The notes: generated from the letters alone by a model not told the origin. Positions 20,952 through 29,937 are shown, counted from the stretch's first letter. The stretch is 64,000 bases of DNA from Prevotella sp. (GCA_022779305.1 JALFSW010000071.1:1-64000), one strand, 5' to 3'. Made by a program: numbers and translations.

Positions 20952-22079
20952 ATGAAAATTCTGCAAGTCATCACATCGCTTGAAACGGGAGGGGCAGAAA
21001 CACTCGTGGTTAATCTGGTGCCAAAATTTAGGGCGCTTGGTCATGAGGTAGATGTTTGTGTCTTCAATGGGAAACGAACACCATTGATGGAGCGATTGGA
21101 AAAGGAAAACTACGGTATTAAAATATGGCGGCTGGGCAACGGATATTATAATCCGCTTTATATCCTTAAGCTCATGCGTATCATGAAACAGTATGATATT
21201 GTGCATACGCATAATTCATCGCCACAACTCTTTGTGGCGATGGCAGAAGTGTTATGCTCTGTGAAGCTTTGCTCCACAGAGCATAACACTTCCAACCGCA
21301 AACGCAGTTGGAAGTGGTATGCTCCGATCGAAAGTTGGATGTATGGACGCTATAACCATATTATTTGTATTAGTCAGATTGCTGAAGAAAAGTTGAGAGA
21401 ATATATGGGGGGCGATTGGCTACGCGAGGAAACAGAGAAATTTCAACGAATTTCTACTGTTAATAATGGCGTTGACGTGAACCAGATTTATAATGCACCT
21501 CTTCTTTCAAAAGGAGAGCAAAAACAAGAAGGCGATTTCGTTACAACGATGGTGGCTGGTTTCAGAGAGGCAAAGGATCAAGACACGCTCGTGCGTTCGC
21601 TCACATTGTTGCCCAAGAATTTTAAGCTTTGGCTCGTTGGCATAGGTGCTCGGATGGAGGAGGTAAAAACTTTAGCTGCGGAGTTAGGCGTAGAAGGCAG
21701 GGTGAAGTTTTGGGGAATGCGAACGGACGTTCCCTGCATTCTGAAAAGTTCGGATGTTGTCTGTATGTCGTCGCATTGGGAGGGACTTTCACTTTCGAAT
21801 GTTGAGGGGATGAGTGCAGGACGTCCGTTCATCGCATCTGATGTTGACGGACTGCGTGAAGTCACAAAAGACTACGGTTTGCTTTTCCCTAATCTCGACC
21901 ATCAAGCTTTGGCAACACTCATTCAACAATTGCATGACGATTCAGCATTCTATGAAAAAATTGCCAAACGGTGTTATGAACGTGCGCAGGCGTTTGATAT
22001 TTCAAAAATGGTAGAAGGTTATCATCATGTGTATGAAGCCATTTTTCAATCGAAGAATAAGAAATCGATAAAACATTGA
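20952..22079 (+). CDS. GT4 family glycosyltransferase
   Basis: A 375-residue GT-B enzyme. ILQVITSLETGGAETLVVNLVPKFRALGHEVDVCVF is the GT4 N-terminus, VHTHNSSPQLFVAMAEVL the acceptor side, and MVAGFREAKDQDTLVRSL then VCMSSHWEGLSLSNVEGMSAGRPFIASDVDGLREV the donor site with the EGxSxxxxEGMSxG pattern. The coding region contains an 18-bp perfect inverted repeat at 21246-21292. Sugar specificity is unknown. Confidence 0.92.
   Translation: MKILQVITSLETGGAETLVVNLVPKFRALGHEVDVCVFNGKRTPLMERLEKENYGIKIWRLGNGYYNPLYILKLMRIMKQYDIVHTHNSSPQLFVAMAEVLCSVKLCSTEHNTSNRKRSWKWYAPIESWMYGRYNHIICISQIAEEKLREYMGGDWLREETEKFQRISTVNNGVDVNQIYNAPLLSKGEQKQEGDFVTTMVAGFREAKDQDTLVRSLTLLPKNFKLWLVGIGARMEEVKTLAAELGVEGRVKFWGMRTDVPCILKSSDVVCMSSHWEGLSLSNVEGMSAGRPFIASDVDGLREVTKDYGLLFPNLDHQALATLIQQLHDDSAFYEKIAKRCYERAQAFDISKMVEGYHHVYEAIFQSKNKKSIKH
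21246..21292. repeat. 18-bp perfect inverted repeat within a glycosyltransferase gene
   Basis: GAAGTGTTATGCTCTGTG (21246-21263) is followed, after an 11-nt spacer, by its exact reverse complement (21275-21292). Both arms are coding and encode the peptide around EVLCSVKLCSTEHNTS. A perfect stem of this length inside a coding sequence is uncommon. Confidence 0.9.
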
Positions 22080-22115
22080 TTATTAATAAATTATAAGGGA
22101 GATAAAAGGTGTGCT

Positions 22116-22177
22116 GCAACTGAGGCTCACCTGCAAGGTAAGTGAGCCTCAGTTGGGCAATAAGTGAGGCTCAGTTG
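22116..22177. repeat. Hairpin repeat cluster with GAGGCTCA units
   Basis: CAACTGAGGCTCAC (22117-22130) and GTGAGCCTCAGTTG (22142-22155) form a perfect 14-bp stem with an 11-nt loop. A third related unit, GTGAGGCTCAGTTG, follows at 22164-22177. A related cluster occurs at 58071-58140. It lies in the 275-bp gap between two glycosyltransferase genes. It could terminate transcription of the AT-rich block, but no T-run follows directly. Confidence 0.85.
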
Positions 22178-22179
22178 AT

Positions 22180-22305
22180 TTTCTAGTGATACTAGGATTT
22201 CCTAGGGCTTCCTAGGGCTTCCTAGGGTTTCTAGGTTTTCCTAGGCTTTCTAGCGTTTCTTAGGTTTTCTAGGGTTTTCTAGGGTTTTCTAGGGCTTCTT
22301 AGGGA
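22180..22305 (+). repeat. Tandem array of about eleven 10-bp CTAGGG-type units
   Basis: Degenerate units of the form YTTYCTAGGG are repeated without spacer from TTTTCTAGTG to CTTCTTAGGG, including several exact copies of TTTTCTAGGG and CTTCCTAGGG. Period is mostly 10 bp, with a few 8-11 bp units. There is no ORF. It sits directly after the GAGGCTCA hairpins and about 50 bp before the next gene. Confidence 0.9.
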
Positions 22306-22354
22306 GGGTCTCTATAATCAATCAAAAAATTTTCCCATACATACAAAATCAACT

Positions 22355-23572
22355 ATGAAAAGAAAAAAACTATTACGACTGACCACTGCCGACATATCGC
22401 TCAATTCGTTCTTGAAAGGACAATTGCGTTTTCTCAATCAGTATTATGATGTTGTGGGGGTGGCTGCCGATACGGGTGTTTTGAAAAGTGTGGGAGAACG
22501 TGAAGGTATACGAACAATCAACGTGGCAATGCAGCGCGAAATTTCACCTATTGAAGACTTGAAATCGCTCGCTGCACTCTATAAGGTTTTCAAACAAGAA
22601 CGTCCGGATATTCTGCACGCCAATACGCCAAAGGGCTCGCTGTTGGCTATGATTGCTGGGTGGCTGGCACGCATCCCCTGCAGGGTTTACACCGTCACAG
22701 GTTTGCGTTATCAAGGCGCTACGGGCGTTATGCGATTTGTCCTAAAAACAATGGAGCGCATCACATGTTTGCTCGCCACACATATCATTCCTGAAGGAAA
22801 TGGTGTATTGCATATTTTGCAAGAAGACCATATCACACGTAAACCCCTGCGAGTGCTTCATCATGGTAACATCAATGGCAAAAATACGGCTGAACTTTCT
22901 AAAGAACAGACCATTGCTGATATGCTTCAAAAAGCTAAAGCCGATGTTACACCCGAAGAGATCTATCAAACAAGAAACAAATTTCGTCACGATTTAGGCT
23001 TGAAAGACAATGAGTTTGTATTCATCTTCATTGGACGCATCGTTAAAGACAAAGGAATAGTGGAATTGGCACAATGTCTGCAAAAACTAAAAGCTGAAAA
23101 CAAGCAATTCAGGCTCCTTTTGGTGGGAAGTATAGAAACAGGTGACGCCATACCAACGAATGTAAAAAACTTCTTCCTTCAGTCGGAATGCGTGAAATAT
23201 GTTGGAAAGCAAACCGACATTCGCCCTTATCTTTTAGCTGCCGATGCGCTCGTGTTTCCCAGCTATCGAGAAGGGTTTCCGAATGTTCCCTTGGAAGCGG
23301 GATGTATGGATTTGCCTTCTATTGTGACCAATATCAATGGTTGCAATGAAATCATCAAGGACGGACTCAATGGCACTATCATTGCAGCACACAACGTGCA
23401 GCACCCAACTGACGAAATGGAGCAGGCACTTTGCATTGCGATGCGGAAATATATAGAGCAACCCGAGAACGTGAAGCGTATGGCAAAGAATGCGCGTCAG
23501 ATGGTGAAAGACCGCTTTGAACAACACGACGTATGGAATGCGTTACTCCACTACTATAACGAAATCGTGTAG
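22355..23572 (+). CDS. GT4 family glycosyltransferase
   Basis: A 405-residue GT-B enzyme. LLRLTTADISLNSFLKGQLRFLNQYYDVVGVAAD opens it, then ILHANTPKGSLLAMIAGWLARIPCRVYTVTGLRYQGATG, a pattern seen in GT4 enzymes that act early on undecaprenyl-linked sugars. FVFIFIGRIVKDKGIVEL and ADALVFPSYREGFPNVPLEAGCMDLPSIVTNINGCNEII form the donor site. It follows the repeat region and starts a block of more even base composition that runs to the end of the locus. Confidence 0.92.
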   Translation: MKRKKLLRLTTADISLNSFLKGQLRFLNQYYDVVGVAADTGVLKSVGEREGIRTINVAMQREISPIEDLKSLAALYKVFKQERPDILHANTPKGSLLAMIAGWLARIPCRVYTVTGLRYQGATGVMRFVLKTMERITCLLATHIIPEGNGVLHILQEDHITRKPLRVLHHGNINGKNTAELSKEQTIADMLQKAKADVTPEEIYQTRNKFRHDLGLKDNEFVFIFIGRIVKDKGIVELAQCLQKLKAENKQFRLLLVGSIETGDAIPTNVKNFFLQSECVKYVGKQTDIRPYLLAADALVFPSYREGFPNVPLEAGCMDLPSIVTNINGCNEIIKDGLNGTIIAAHNVQHPTDEMEQALCIAMRKYIEQPENVKRMAKNARQMVKDRFEQHDVWNALLHYYNEIV

Positions 23573-23604
23573 CGTTTCACCTTGTAATTATATATAATCG
23601 CTTT

Positions 23605-24276
23605 ATGTTATACACCATTGCACATTTCCTCAGAAACTATTTTCCATGGATATGGGATTGTTTCGATGCACTGAATGCATGCTTATTCTCTATGCGCTAT
23701 GGGAAAGAAGTAGAAAAAATTAACTACGAATTGCAAGCAAAAGAAAACAAATATCAAATCCTTCCAATTTCTACATGTGACGCAAGCTGCCTTCTTGCTT
23801 TCTTTGCTGCACAACCACAAGAAGCATTCCGTTTTTTTCGTCCACATGGTTTTGATGAGAAAAGCATTCAAAAACTTCAAACCAATAAGGCGTTCTTGGG
23901 CTACGTGCTGAAAGATCAGGAACGAATTGCTGCCTACTTCTTCTTGCGCAGTTTCTTTTGGGGAAAATGTTTCAGAGGGCGCATGGTGGGCATTGAACAC
24001 CGAAAACAAGGATTGGCTACTTATTCAAATCGGATCATGACCAACATAGGACTATCGTTGGGAATGAAAATCTACGAAACCGTATCGAGAGAAAACATAG
24101 CATCCCTAAAATCGGTTGAAAGCGTTAATGATATTAAAATAGTAAAAGAAATGAAAAATAAAGATTTATTTATTGAAATTATAGGAAATAAGCCTATAAA
24201 TATAACAAATCGGTGGATGGGGGGGGGTAGGACGCTCTTCGTCTCTCTTCCACGTGAAGAAAGGATTGCAGCATGA
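23605..24276 (+). CDS. GNAT-like acyltransferase, possibly phase-variable at a G9 tract
   Basis: A 223-residue protein. The central part (FLGYVLKDQERIAAYFFLRSFFWGKCFRGRMVGIEHRKQGLATYSNRIMTNIGLSLGMKIYETVSRENIASLKSVESV) has the GNAT fold pattern: two strands, an acetyl-CoA loop-like HRKQGLA and the N/S-rich helix. Membership is probable, not certain. At residues 205-208 the frame crosses nine consecutive G. It overlaps the next gene by 4 bp (ATGA), so translation is likely coupled. Role: N- or O-acylation of a sugar or lipid-linked intermediate. Confidence 0.7.
   Translation: MLYTIAHFLRNYFPWIWDCFDALNACLFSMRYGKEVEKINYELQAKENKYQILPISTCDASCLLAFFAAQPQEAFRFFRPHGFDEKSIQKLQTNKAFLGYVLKDQERIAAYFFLRSFFWGKCFRGRMVGIEHRKQGLATYSNRIMTNIGLSLGMKIYETVSRENIASLKSVESVNDIKIVKEMKNKDLFIEIIGNKPINITNRWMGGGRTLFVSLPREERIAA
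24219..24227 (+). repeat. G9 homopolymer tract in the GNAT gene
   Basis: Nine consecutive G follow GGTGGAT. With ten, the next codon becomes TAG and the protein ends right after the tract. With eight, the frame runs on into the downstream ATP-grasp gene. With nine it ends at 24276, overlapping that gene by four bases. Confidence 0.85.
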
Positions 24277-25397
24277 CGAAGTGCGATGTGATCCTTACCT
24301 ACTCTTGGAATCGAGTTGGTTATAATATTCTTAAATCTTTATCAAGTAAGGGACTGAACGTTTGGACAGCCGACACATCAAAAGTAAACATTTGCAGTTG
24401 TTCAAAGTATTGCGCAGGACATTTCACATATCCAGACCCGTTTAAAAACGAGGATGAATTTATAGAATGTTTGTGTGAATGGATTAAAAAATTAAAACCC
24501 CAAATGGTTTTACCCACCCATGATGAAAGCATCATCATCATGAGGCATCGGGCAAGATTTCCTCAAAACCTGATTATTCCATACGAAGAAGAATATCTTC
24601 TTCATAAACTTTCAGATAAAGCTGAAGCAACAAAGTTAGCCCAAAAGATAGGTGTCCCAATACCACGAACATACAACCATATTGATGAAGTTGAAACCTA
24701 CCCTATTGTCTACAAAACCGTCATAGGAAATTCAGCAAAAGGCGTTTTCTTTCCTAAAGATAAAGAATCGTTAAGAAAGCTCACAGAAATATACAAGCAT
24801 GAAAAAACGCTTCTTCAAGAATGGGTAGGAGGAACGGATTACAGCGTAGATTGTATTAGATGGAATCACTTTTGGAAGGCATCTGTTTATCGAGCACGCA
24901 TAACCAAAACTAATGGCGGAGGTACTACCACGCAAAGAGAAATTGTTCATCTTCCTATACTTGAGCATTATGCACAAAAGATACTTGATAGCGTAAACTT
25001 CAAAGGTGTTTGTGGTTTAGATTTTAGATATGATGCTGAAACTCAAAAGGCAGCTTTTATTGAAATTAATGCACGGTTTACGGGTGGAATCGCAACACCA
25101 ATTGCCGCAGGATTTGATATTCCGCATATTTTGTATACTTTGGCACTCAAAGGCAACTATGAAAAGCCTGTCAATATCAAAATTGGGACATGTACAAAAT
25201 GGATATTGGGAGACTTCATTACGCTTGTCGGAAGAGCTATTACTTTTCAATGGCATTGGAGAGAGTTAAAACAATTGTTCACATTAAAAGATTTTGATGC
25301 TTTTGATGATTTCGATATTCATGACAAAAAAGCTATTTTGGGAGAAATGTATTATTATTTGGATAAACTAATAAGAAATAGAAAGCTCAATCCATAA
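24273..25397 (+). CDS. ATP-grasp enzyme
   Basis: A 374-residue carboxylate-amine/thiol ligase fold. The preATP region VILTYSWNRVGYNILKSLSSKGLNVWTAD is Rossmann-like. PIVYKTVIGNSAKGVFF and LLQEWVGGTDYSVDCI bind ATP, and GLDFRYDAETQKAAFIEINARFTGGIATP holds the Mg-binding Glu/Asn pair (ExN). Such proteins in polysaccharide loci may join an amino acid or carboxylate to an amino sugar, but the substrates are unknown. It is coupled to the GNAT gene upstream and followed by the initiating transferase. Confidence 0.85.
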   Translation: MTKCDVILTYSWNRVGYNILKSLSSKGLNVWTADTSKVNICSCSKYCAGHFTYPDPFKNEDEFIECLCEWIKKLKPQMVLPTHDESIIIMRHRARFPQNLIIPYEEEYLLHKLSDKAEATKLAQKIGVPIPRTYNHIDEVETYPIVYKTVIGNSAKGVFFPKDKESLRKLTEIYKHEKTLLQEWVGGTDYSVDCIRWNHFWKASVYRARITKTNGGGTTTQREIVHLPILEHYAQKILDSVNFKGVCGLDFRYDAETQKAAFIEINARFTGGIATPIAAGFDIPHILYTLALKGNYEKPVNIKIGTCTKWILGDFITLVGRAITFQWHWRELKQLFTLKDFDAFDDFDIHDKKAILGEMYYYLDKLIRNRKLNP

Positions 25398-25443
25398 AAG
25401 TAAATTAAACAGAAATTTGCACCTTCTGCAAAATAAAACATCA

Positions 25444-26142
25444 ATGATTTTAAAATATATTTTTGACAAACTTATGTCGCTTATCGGGTTGATTGTCTTG
25501 TCGCCCGTGCTCCTTATTATTGCATTACTCATCAAGGCAAAGATGCCCGGACCAGTATTGTTCAAACAGCAGAGAGTAGGACAAGAAGGACGTCTCTTCA
25601 CCGTCTATAAGTTTCGCACAATGACGGTGAAAAAAGAAGCCGAAACAGCAACAAAAGATTCTGCAACAGCTTCAATTGCTTCAGAAGAACAAAATCGCAT
25701 TACGCCTTTGGGTGAGAAACTGCGACGATATAAACTTGATGAGTTGCCTGAACTGTGGAATGTGCTCAAAGGCGACATGAGTTTCGTTGGACCGCGTCCA
25801 GATGTACCAGGTTATGCCGACCGATTAGAGGGGAAAGACAGAGAAATTCTGCAACTGAAACCAGGTATCACAGGACCTGCAAGTTTGAAGTTTCGCAATG
25901 AAGAAGAAATTCTGACGGCAGTTGGCGATTTACTCAATGGAGAAACGCCTGCAAATGGTATCTTGGTTAATATTCCTATACATATCAAAAGCGTAGAAGC
26001 CTATAATGACGAGGTGATTTATCCACAAAAAGTGAAACTCAATCTTTATTACAAAGAGAATTATTCTTTCTTAAAAGATATAGAAATGATTATTTGCACT
26101 GTCTTAGGGCGTAATATGCAATATGCCAATGGCGTTATCTAA
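25444..26142 (+). CDS. Undecaprenyl-phosphate sugar phosphotransferase (initiating transferase)
   Basis: A 232-residue bacterial sugar transferase of the PglC/WcaJ C-terminal type. A reentrant hydrophobic segment (FDKLMSLIGLIVLSPVLLIIALLIK) is followed by PGPVLFKQQRVGQEGRLFTVYKFRTM, KLDELPELWNVLKGDMSFVGPRPDVPGY and KPGITGPASLKFRNE, all hallmark motifs. It moves a phospho-sugar from UDP-sugar to undecaprenyl phosphate, starting each repeat unit. I chose the ATG at 25444; an upstream TTG in the same frame lacks conserved residues. Confidence 0.95.
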   Translation: MILKYIFDKLMSLIGLIVLSPVLLIIALLIKAKMPGPVLFKQQRVGQEGRLFTVYKFRTMTVKKEAETATKDSATASIASEEQNRITPLGEKLRRYKLDELPELWNVLKGDMSFVGPRPDVPGYADRLEGKDREILQLKPGITGPASLKFRNEEEILTAVGDLLNGETPANGILVNIPIHIKSVEAYNDEVIYPQKVKLNLYYKENYSFLKDIEMIICTVLGRNMQYANGVI

Positions 26143-26183
26143 GGTAGGTTATAGAAGTTATATTGATTTATAAAAAGTAAAAG

Positions 26184-27554
26184 ATGGAACAGAAGAAAGC
26201 ATTACTTTGTCTTGCCCATATGTCGGGTAACGAAATAAAATATATTCAGGAAGCATTCGATACAAATTGGGTAGTGCCTTTGGGACCTAACGTAAATGGT
26301 TTTGAAGACGACTTGAAACGCTATGTTTGTTCTGAAAAAAGTTATCAAGCGATGGGTACTTCCGAAGAACTTTATCCTAACGAAACCTATCCACAAACCA
26401 TACAACCCCACGAAAACAACCCAGAAAGCTTATGGAAGAAAAGCATTCAAGGGTTGGAGAACAAAGAACTCGTAGCACTTTCAGCTGGAACAGCAGCCTT
26501 ACACCTTGCATTGGTAGCTTTAGGGGTGAAAGCTGGCGATGAAGTGATTTGTCAAAGTTTCACGTTTTGTGCCAGTTCACACCCCGTAACCTATCAAGGG
26601 GCTACACCGGTGTTTGTCGATTCTGAAGCCGATACGTGGAACATCGATCCCGAACTACTTGAAACAGCCATCAAGGATCGCATAGAAAAAACAGGACGAA
26701 AGCCAAAAGCCATCATTGTGGTTTATCTCTATGGTATGCCTGCCCGCATAGACGAAATTCTTGCGATTGCCAATAAATACGACATACCGCTCATTGAAGA
26801 TGCAGCTGAAGGATTGGGCTCACGCTACAAAAATCAAGTTGTGGGTACGTTTGGCACATTCGGTGTATTGAGCTTTAATGGCAACAAGATGATTACCACT
26901 TCTGGAGGAGGTGCGTTGATTTGTGATGGTAAGGAAATGAAACACCGTATCATGTTTTTTGCAACACAAGCACGCGAGGCTTTCCCTTACTATCAGCATG
27001 AAGAGATTGGGTTCAATTATCGCATGAGCAATATCTGTGCAGGAATAGGGCGTGGACAAATGACAGTTCTCGAAGAACACATTGCACATCACAAACACAT
27101 CACACATCTCTATGCCGAAGGATTGAAAGACGTCAAAGGGATACACCTGCATCTCAATCCTTCAGCCGACTTCGATTCAAACTATTGGCTCAACACTATT
27201 ACGCTCGACGAAGAACTCAAAGTGAAAAATCAAGCGAAAGCCTATGGGAAGGCTATCACTGGGGCAATCGGCGGTGCTGCAGGATTTGTACACAGTACAG
27301 GAGAAGCGCACACCACCTCAGAACCCAACACAAACGTGGAAGCAATGCGACTTGAACTCGAAAAAGAAGGCATTGAGAGTCGTCCACTGTGGAAACCAAT
27401 GCACCTGCAACCTGTTTATGCTAATTCACCAGCCTATACCAATGGCATAAGTGAAAAGCTTTTTAAATCGGGGCTCTGCCTGCCTTCAGGACCAATGGTT
27501 TCAGATGAAGATGTGAGACGTATTATTGAAGCTATCAAAAATTGTATTGCTTAA
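26184..27554 (+). CDS. DegT/DnrJ/EryC1 (PglE-type) sugar aminotransferase
   Basis: A 456-residue PLP enzyme. SAGTAALHLALVALGVKAGDEVICQSFTFCASSHPVTYQGATPVFVD, IIVVYLYGMPARID, PLIEDAAEGLGSRYKNQ and SFNGNKMITTSGGG define the family, with PLP lysine K235. It resembles PglE-like UDP-4-keto-sugar aminotransferases. It is 60-80 residues longer than usual: an insert at about 50-90 between the first helix and SAGTAALH, and another near 345-380 (YGKAITGAIGGAAGFVHSTG). No 4,6-dehydratase for a bacillosamine-type route lies beside it. Confidence 0.9.
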   Translation: MEQKKALLCLAHMSGNEIKYIQEAFDTNWVVPLGPNVNGFEDDLKRYVCSEKSYQAMGTSEELYPNETYPQTIQPHENNPESLWKKSIQGLENKELVALSAGTAALHLALVALGVKAGDEVICQSFTFCASSHPVTYQGATPVFVDSEADTWNIDPELLETAIKDRIEKTGRKPKAIIVVYLYGMPARIDEILAIANKYDIPLIEDAAEGLGSRYKNQVVGTFGTFGVLSFNGNKMITTSGGGALICDGKEMKHRIMFFATQAREAFPYYQHEEIGFNYRMSNICAGIGRGQMTVLEEHIAHHKHITHLYAEGLKDVKGIHLHLNPSADFDSNYWLNTITLDEELKVKNQAKAYGKAITGAIGGAAGFVHSTGEAHTTSEPNTNVEAMRLELEKEGIESRPLWKPMHLQPVYANSPAYTNGISEKLFKSGLCLPSGPMVSDEDVRRIIEAIKNCIA

Positions 27555-27590
27555 ACACCCAGATTTTAGCAGTATTCACAACTAACAATA

Positions 27591-28721
27591 ATGCAAATCG
27601 ATCCAAAGACAGCACTTTATTTAGAATTTCTGCAATTCTCCATCAATGAGAATGTTCCTGCACCTCAGTCTATCGAAAAAATGGATTGGGAGGGATTGTT
27701 CCAATTTGGTGTAGAGCAAACTATTGTGGGAGTATTGTTTCATGGAATAGAAAAACTCAAAGATCATTCACACAAGCCTTCGGTAGTCCACATTGGACGC
27801 TTTTACGCTTATTATCAAAGAATTGCAGCACTGAATAAACAGGTTTTTCAAGATGCTGATAGTCTTACACGAGGTTTTAAGAAGAAATTTGGTGTGGATA
27901 CATGTGTGATGAAAGGGCAAGCCAATGCCCTACTCTATCCCGATCCTTACATGCGAACGCCTGGCGATATTGATTTATGGGTGGATGCAAAGCCTATAAA
28001 GATTATTCAAATGGCACGAACATTCGATGCAAATGCTGAAATTGGCTATCACCACATCCAAACAAAATGTGCTAAAACACCTGTAGAACTGCACTTCTTC
28101 CCTTCTTTTATGGGCAATCTTTTCTATGAATACAGGCTGAGGAAATATTTCAATAAACATAAAGACGAACAGTTCAGAAATAGCCAAGCTCTACCCGACA
28201 ATCTCGGACAAATCAATGTTTTAACACCTGCGTTTGATCGGGTGTTTCAACTCTCACATTTGATGCATCATTTCTTCTTTGAGGGAATCGGATTTCGGCA
28301 AATGATAGATTATTATTATCTTCTAAAAGCTGGATTGACAAACGAAGAAAAAACTGAAACACAGCAAATGATCCAACACGTCAATATGAAAAAGTTTGCT
28401 CAAGCTGTGATGTTTATTATGCAAGACGTCTTTGGATTAGAAGAGAAATATCTCTTGTTTGCTCCCAACAAGCGCATTGGAGAAATGCTCAAGAATGAGA
28501 TTTTGCAGAGTGGAAACTTTGGATTTCACGACAAACGTTATACTTTCGGAGGAAAATCGGTTTACAGTCAATACCTTTTAGAAATCTATCGAAACCTTCA
28601 CTTCGCACTCGATTTCCCATCAGAAACAGTCTGGGGACGACCTGTTTCACGCTGGTGGCACATGTTCTATAAAGCGTGGCTTCGCAGACAAACGCTTAAA
28701 CATACATCAACTCAGCCATAA
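27591..28721 (+). CDS. Nucleotidyltransferase-fold protein (NTP_transf_5 type)
   Basis: A 376-residue protein with VCMKGQANALLYPDPYMRTPGDIDLWVD near residue 105, the pattern of uncharacterised polysaccharide-locus nucleotidyltransferases (GDIDLW supplies the two metal-binding Asp). The remainder is helical, with LSHLMHHFFFEGIGFRQMIDYYYLLK, common in the same family. Substrate unknown. It closes the polysaccharide locus and its 3' end overlaps the convergent hemW by 26 bp. Confidence 0.8.
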   Translation: MQIDPKTALYLEFLQFSINENVPAPQSIEKMDWEGLFQFGVEQTIVGVLFHGIEKLKDHSHKPSVVHIGRFYAYYQRIAALNKQVFQDADSLTRGFKKKFGVDTCVMKGQANALLYPDPYMRTPGDIDLWVDAKPIKIIQMARTFDANAEIGYHHIQTKCAKTPVELHFFPSFMGNLFYEYRLRKYFNKHKDEQFRNSQALPDNLGQINVLTPAFDRVFQLSHLMHHFFFEGIGFRQMIDYYYLLKAGLTNEEKTETQQMIQHVNMKKFAQAVMFIMQDVFGLEEKYLLFAPNKRIGEMLKNEILQSGNFGFHDKRYTFGGKSVYSQYLLEIYRNLHFALDFPSETVWGRPVSRWWHMFYKAWLRRQTLKHTSTQP

Positions 28722-29889
28722 TCGCATCACTGACATAAATTCCTTCACGTGTCAGTGAGAGACGACCGTTGTGCAGAACCAACCGATTGCTCTCTAAATA
28801 GGGTGCTGCCATGCGCAAAACATAAGATTTGAAATGTGGAGAAAGCTCATTAATAGATAGCCCTTCTTTCATTCTCAATGCAGTGGTTATCAAATCATTG
28901 TAATGTGTTTGCTCATCTATTTCTTCAGTCTCACAACATAGTTTTTGTTCTTCTATTCCCCGCATATAATTCATAAGATCGGCAATATTCCAATGGCGGT
29001 GGGACAGATTATAGGAATGTGCCGACGCTCCTAAACCAAGATAGGGCTTGTTTTGCCAATAAGCAGCATTGTGTTGCGAACGGAATGGCGATTGTTCATT
29101 CCCTTTTTCCCTATCTAATTTTGCGAAATTACTGATTTCGTATTGTTCATAACCTGCATAGTTAAGTGTATCGATCAACAGATCATACATTTGTCTATAG
29201 GTTTCTTCTTCCATATCCCTTACTTTTCCTTTCTCTAACAGCGCATAAAGCGGTGTACTCTCTTCATACATCAAACTGTAGGCAGAGATATGCTCAATGT
29301 TGAGTGAAAGTGCTTTCTCTATGTCGGTTTTCCACTCTGGCAGCGTTTCGTTAGGGAAGCCAAACATCAAGTCAATAGAAATATTCTTTATTCCGCTATT
29401 GCGCAAATGAGTAACCGCCATATCAATATGGCTGGCTGTGTGTCGCCTACGTAAAAAACGCAATCTATCGTCGGAAAAAGTTTGCACACCCATCGAAACC
29501 CTATTGATAGGAAGACGTTCTAAATCGGCTGCAAACGCTTCTGTAATGTCATCTGGATTACATTCTATAGTGATTTCCATCGCTCTCAGATCACTTACTG
29601 TGAGACCAAATGTGTGCTGAATTTCTGAAAAAATACAGTTCAGATGTTCAAAAGAGAGTTGCGAGGGAGTTCCACCACCCAAATAAATGGTTTCAATTCT
29701 AGGTGTATCGGGAAGAAGCATGCGTTCAAAATAATCTTTCCGCATTCTTATTTCACCACACAAAGCACTAACATATCTATCCAAAATCTTGTTTCGCAGT
29801 TCTCTTTTTGTAGGGGTTAGTGTGGAATAAAAACCACAATAAATACACCGGCTGGCACAAAAAGGAACATGAATATATAAAGCTGCCAT
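28696..29889 (-). CDS. hemW: Radical SAM heme chaperone HemW
   Basis: A 397-residue radical SAM protein. PFCASRCIYCGFYS is the CxxxCxxC iron-sulfur motif, followed by TIYLGGGTPSQLS, ITIECNPDD, RVSMGVQTF, ISIDLMFGFPNET, HISAYSLMYEESTPL and YEISNFAK, all in HemW order, with the GLGASAHSY motif near residue 275. Annotated in older work as oxygen-independent coproporphyrinogen oxidase; the single-Cys-motif short form fits the heme chaperone. It converges on the nucleotidyltransferase gene and is divergent from EF-G2. Confidence 0.93.
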   Translation of the reverse strand: MAALYIHVPFCASRCIYCGFYSTLTPTKRELRNKILDRYVSALCGEIRMRKDYFERMLLPDTPRIETIYLGGGTPSQLSFEHLNCIFSEIQHTFGLTVSDLRAMEITIECNPDDITEAFAADLERLPINRVSMGVQTFSDDRLRFLRRRHTASHIDMAVTHLRNSGIKNISIDLMFGFPNETLPEWKTDIEKALSLNIEHISAYSLMYEESTPLYALLEKGKVRDMEEETYRQMYDLLIDTLNYAGYEQYEISNFAKLDREKGNEQSPFRSQHNAAYWQNKPYLGLGASAHSYNLSHRHWNIADLMNYMRGIEEQKLCCETEEIDEQTHYNDLITTALRMKEGLSINELSPHFKSYVLRMAAPYLESNRLVLHNGRLSLTREGIYVSDAIMAELMYV

Positions 29890-29937
29890 ATATTATATAT
29901 AAGAAGTAGGGTGGCTTTTTGCCTTCTAAACTTTATG

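Noticed and set aside
22180..22305. CRISPR array
   Set aside because: The repeated units are 10 bp without spacers, so this is a tandem array and not a repeat-spacer structure; no cas genes are present.
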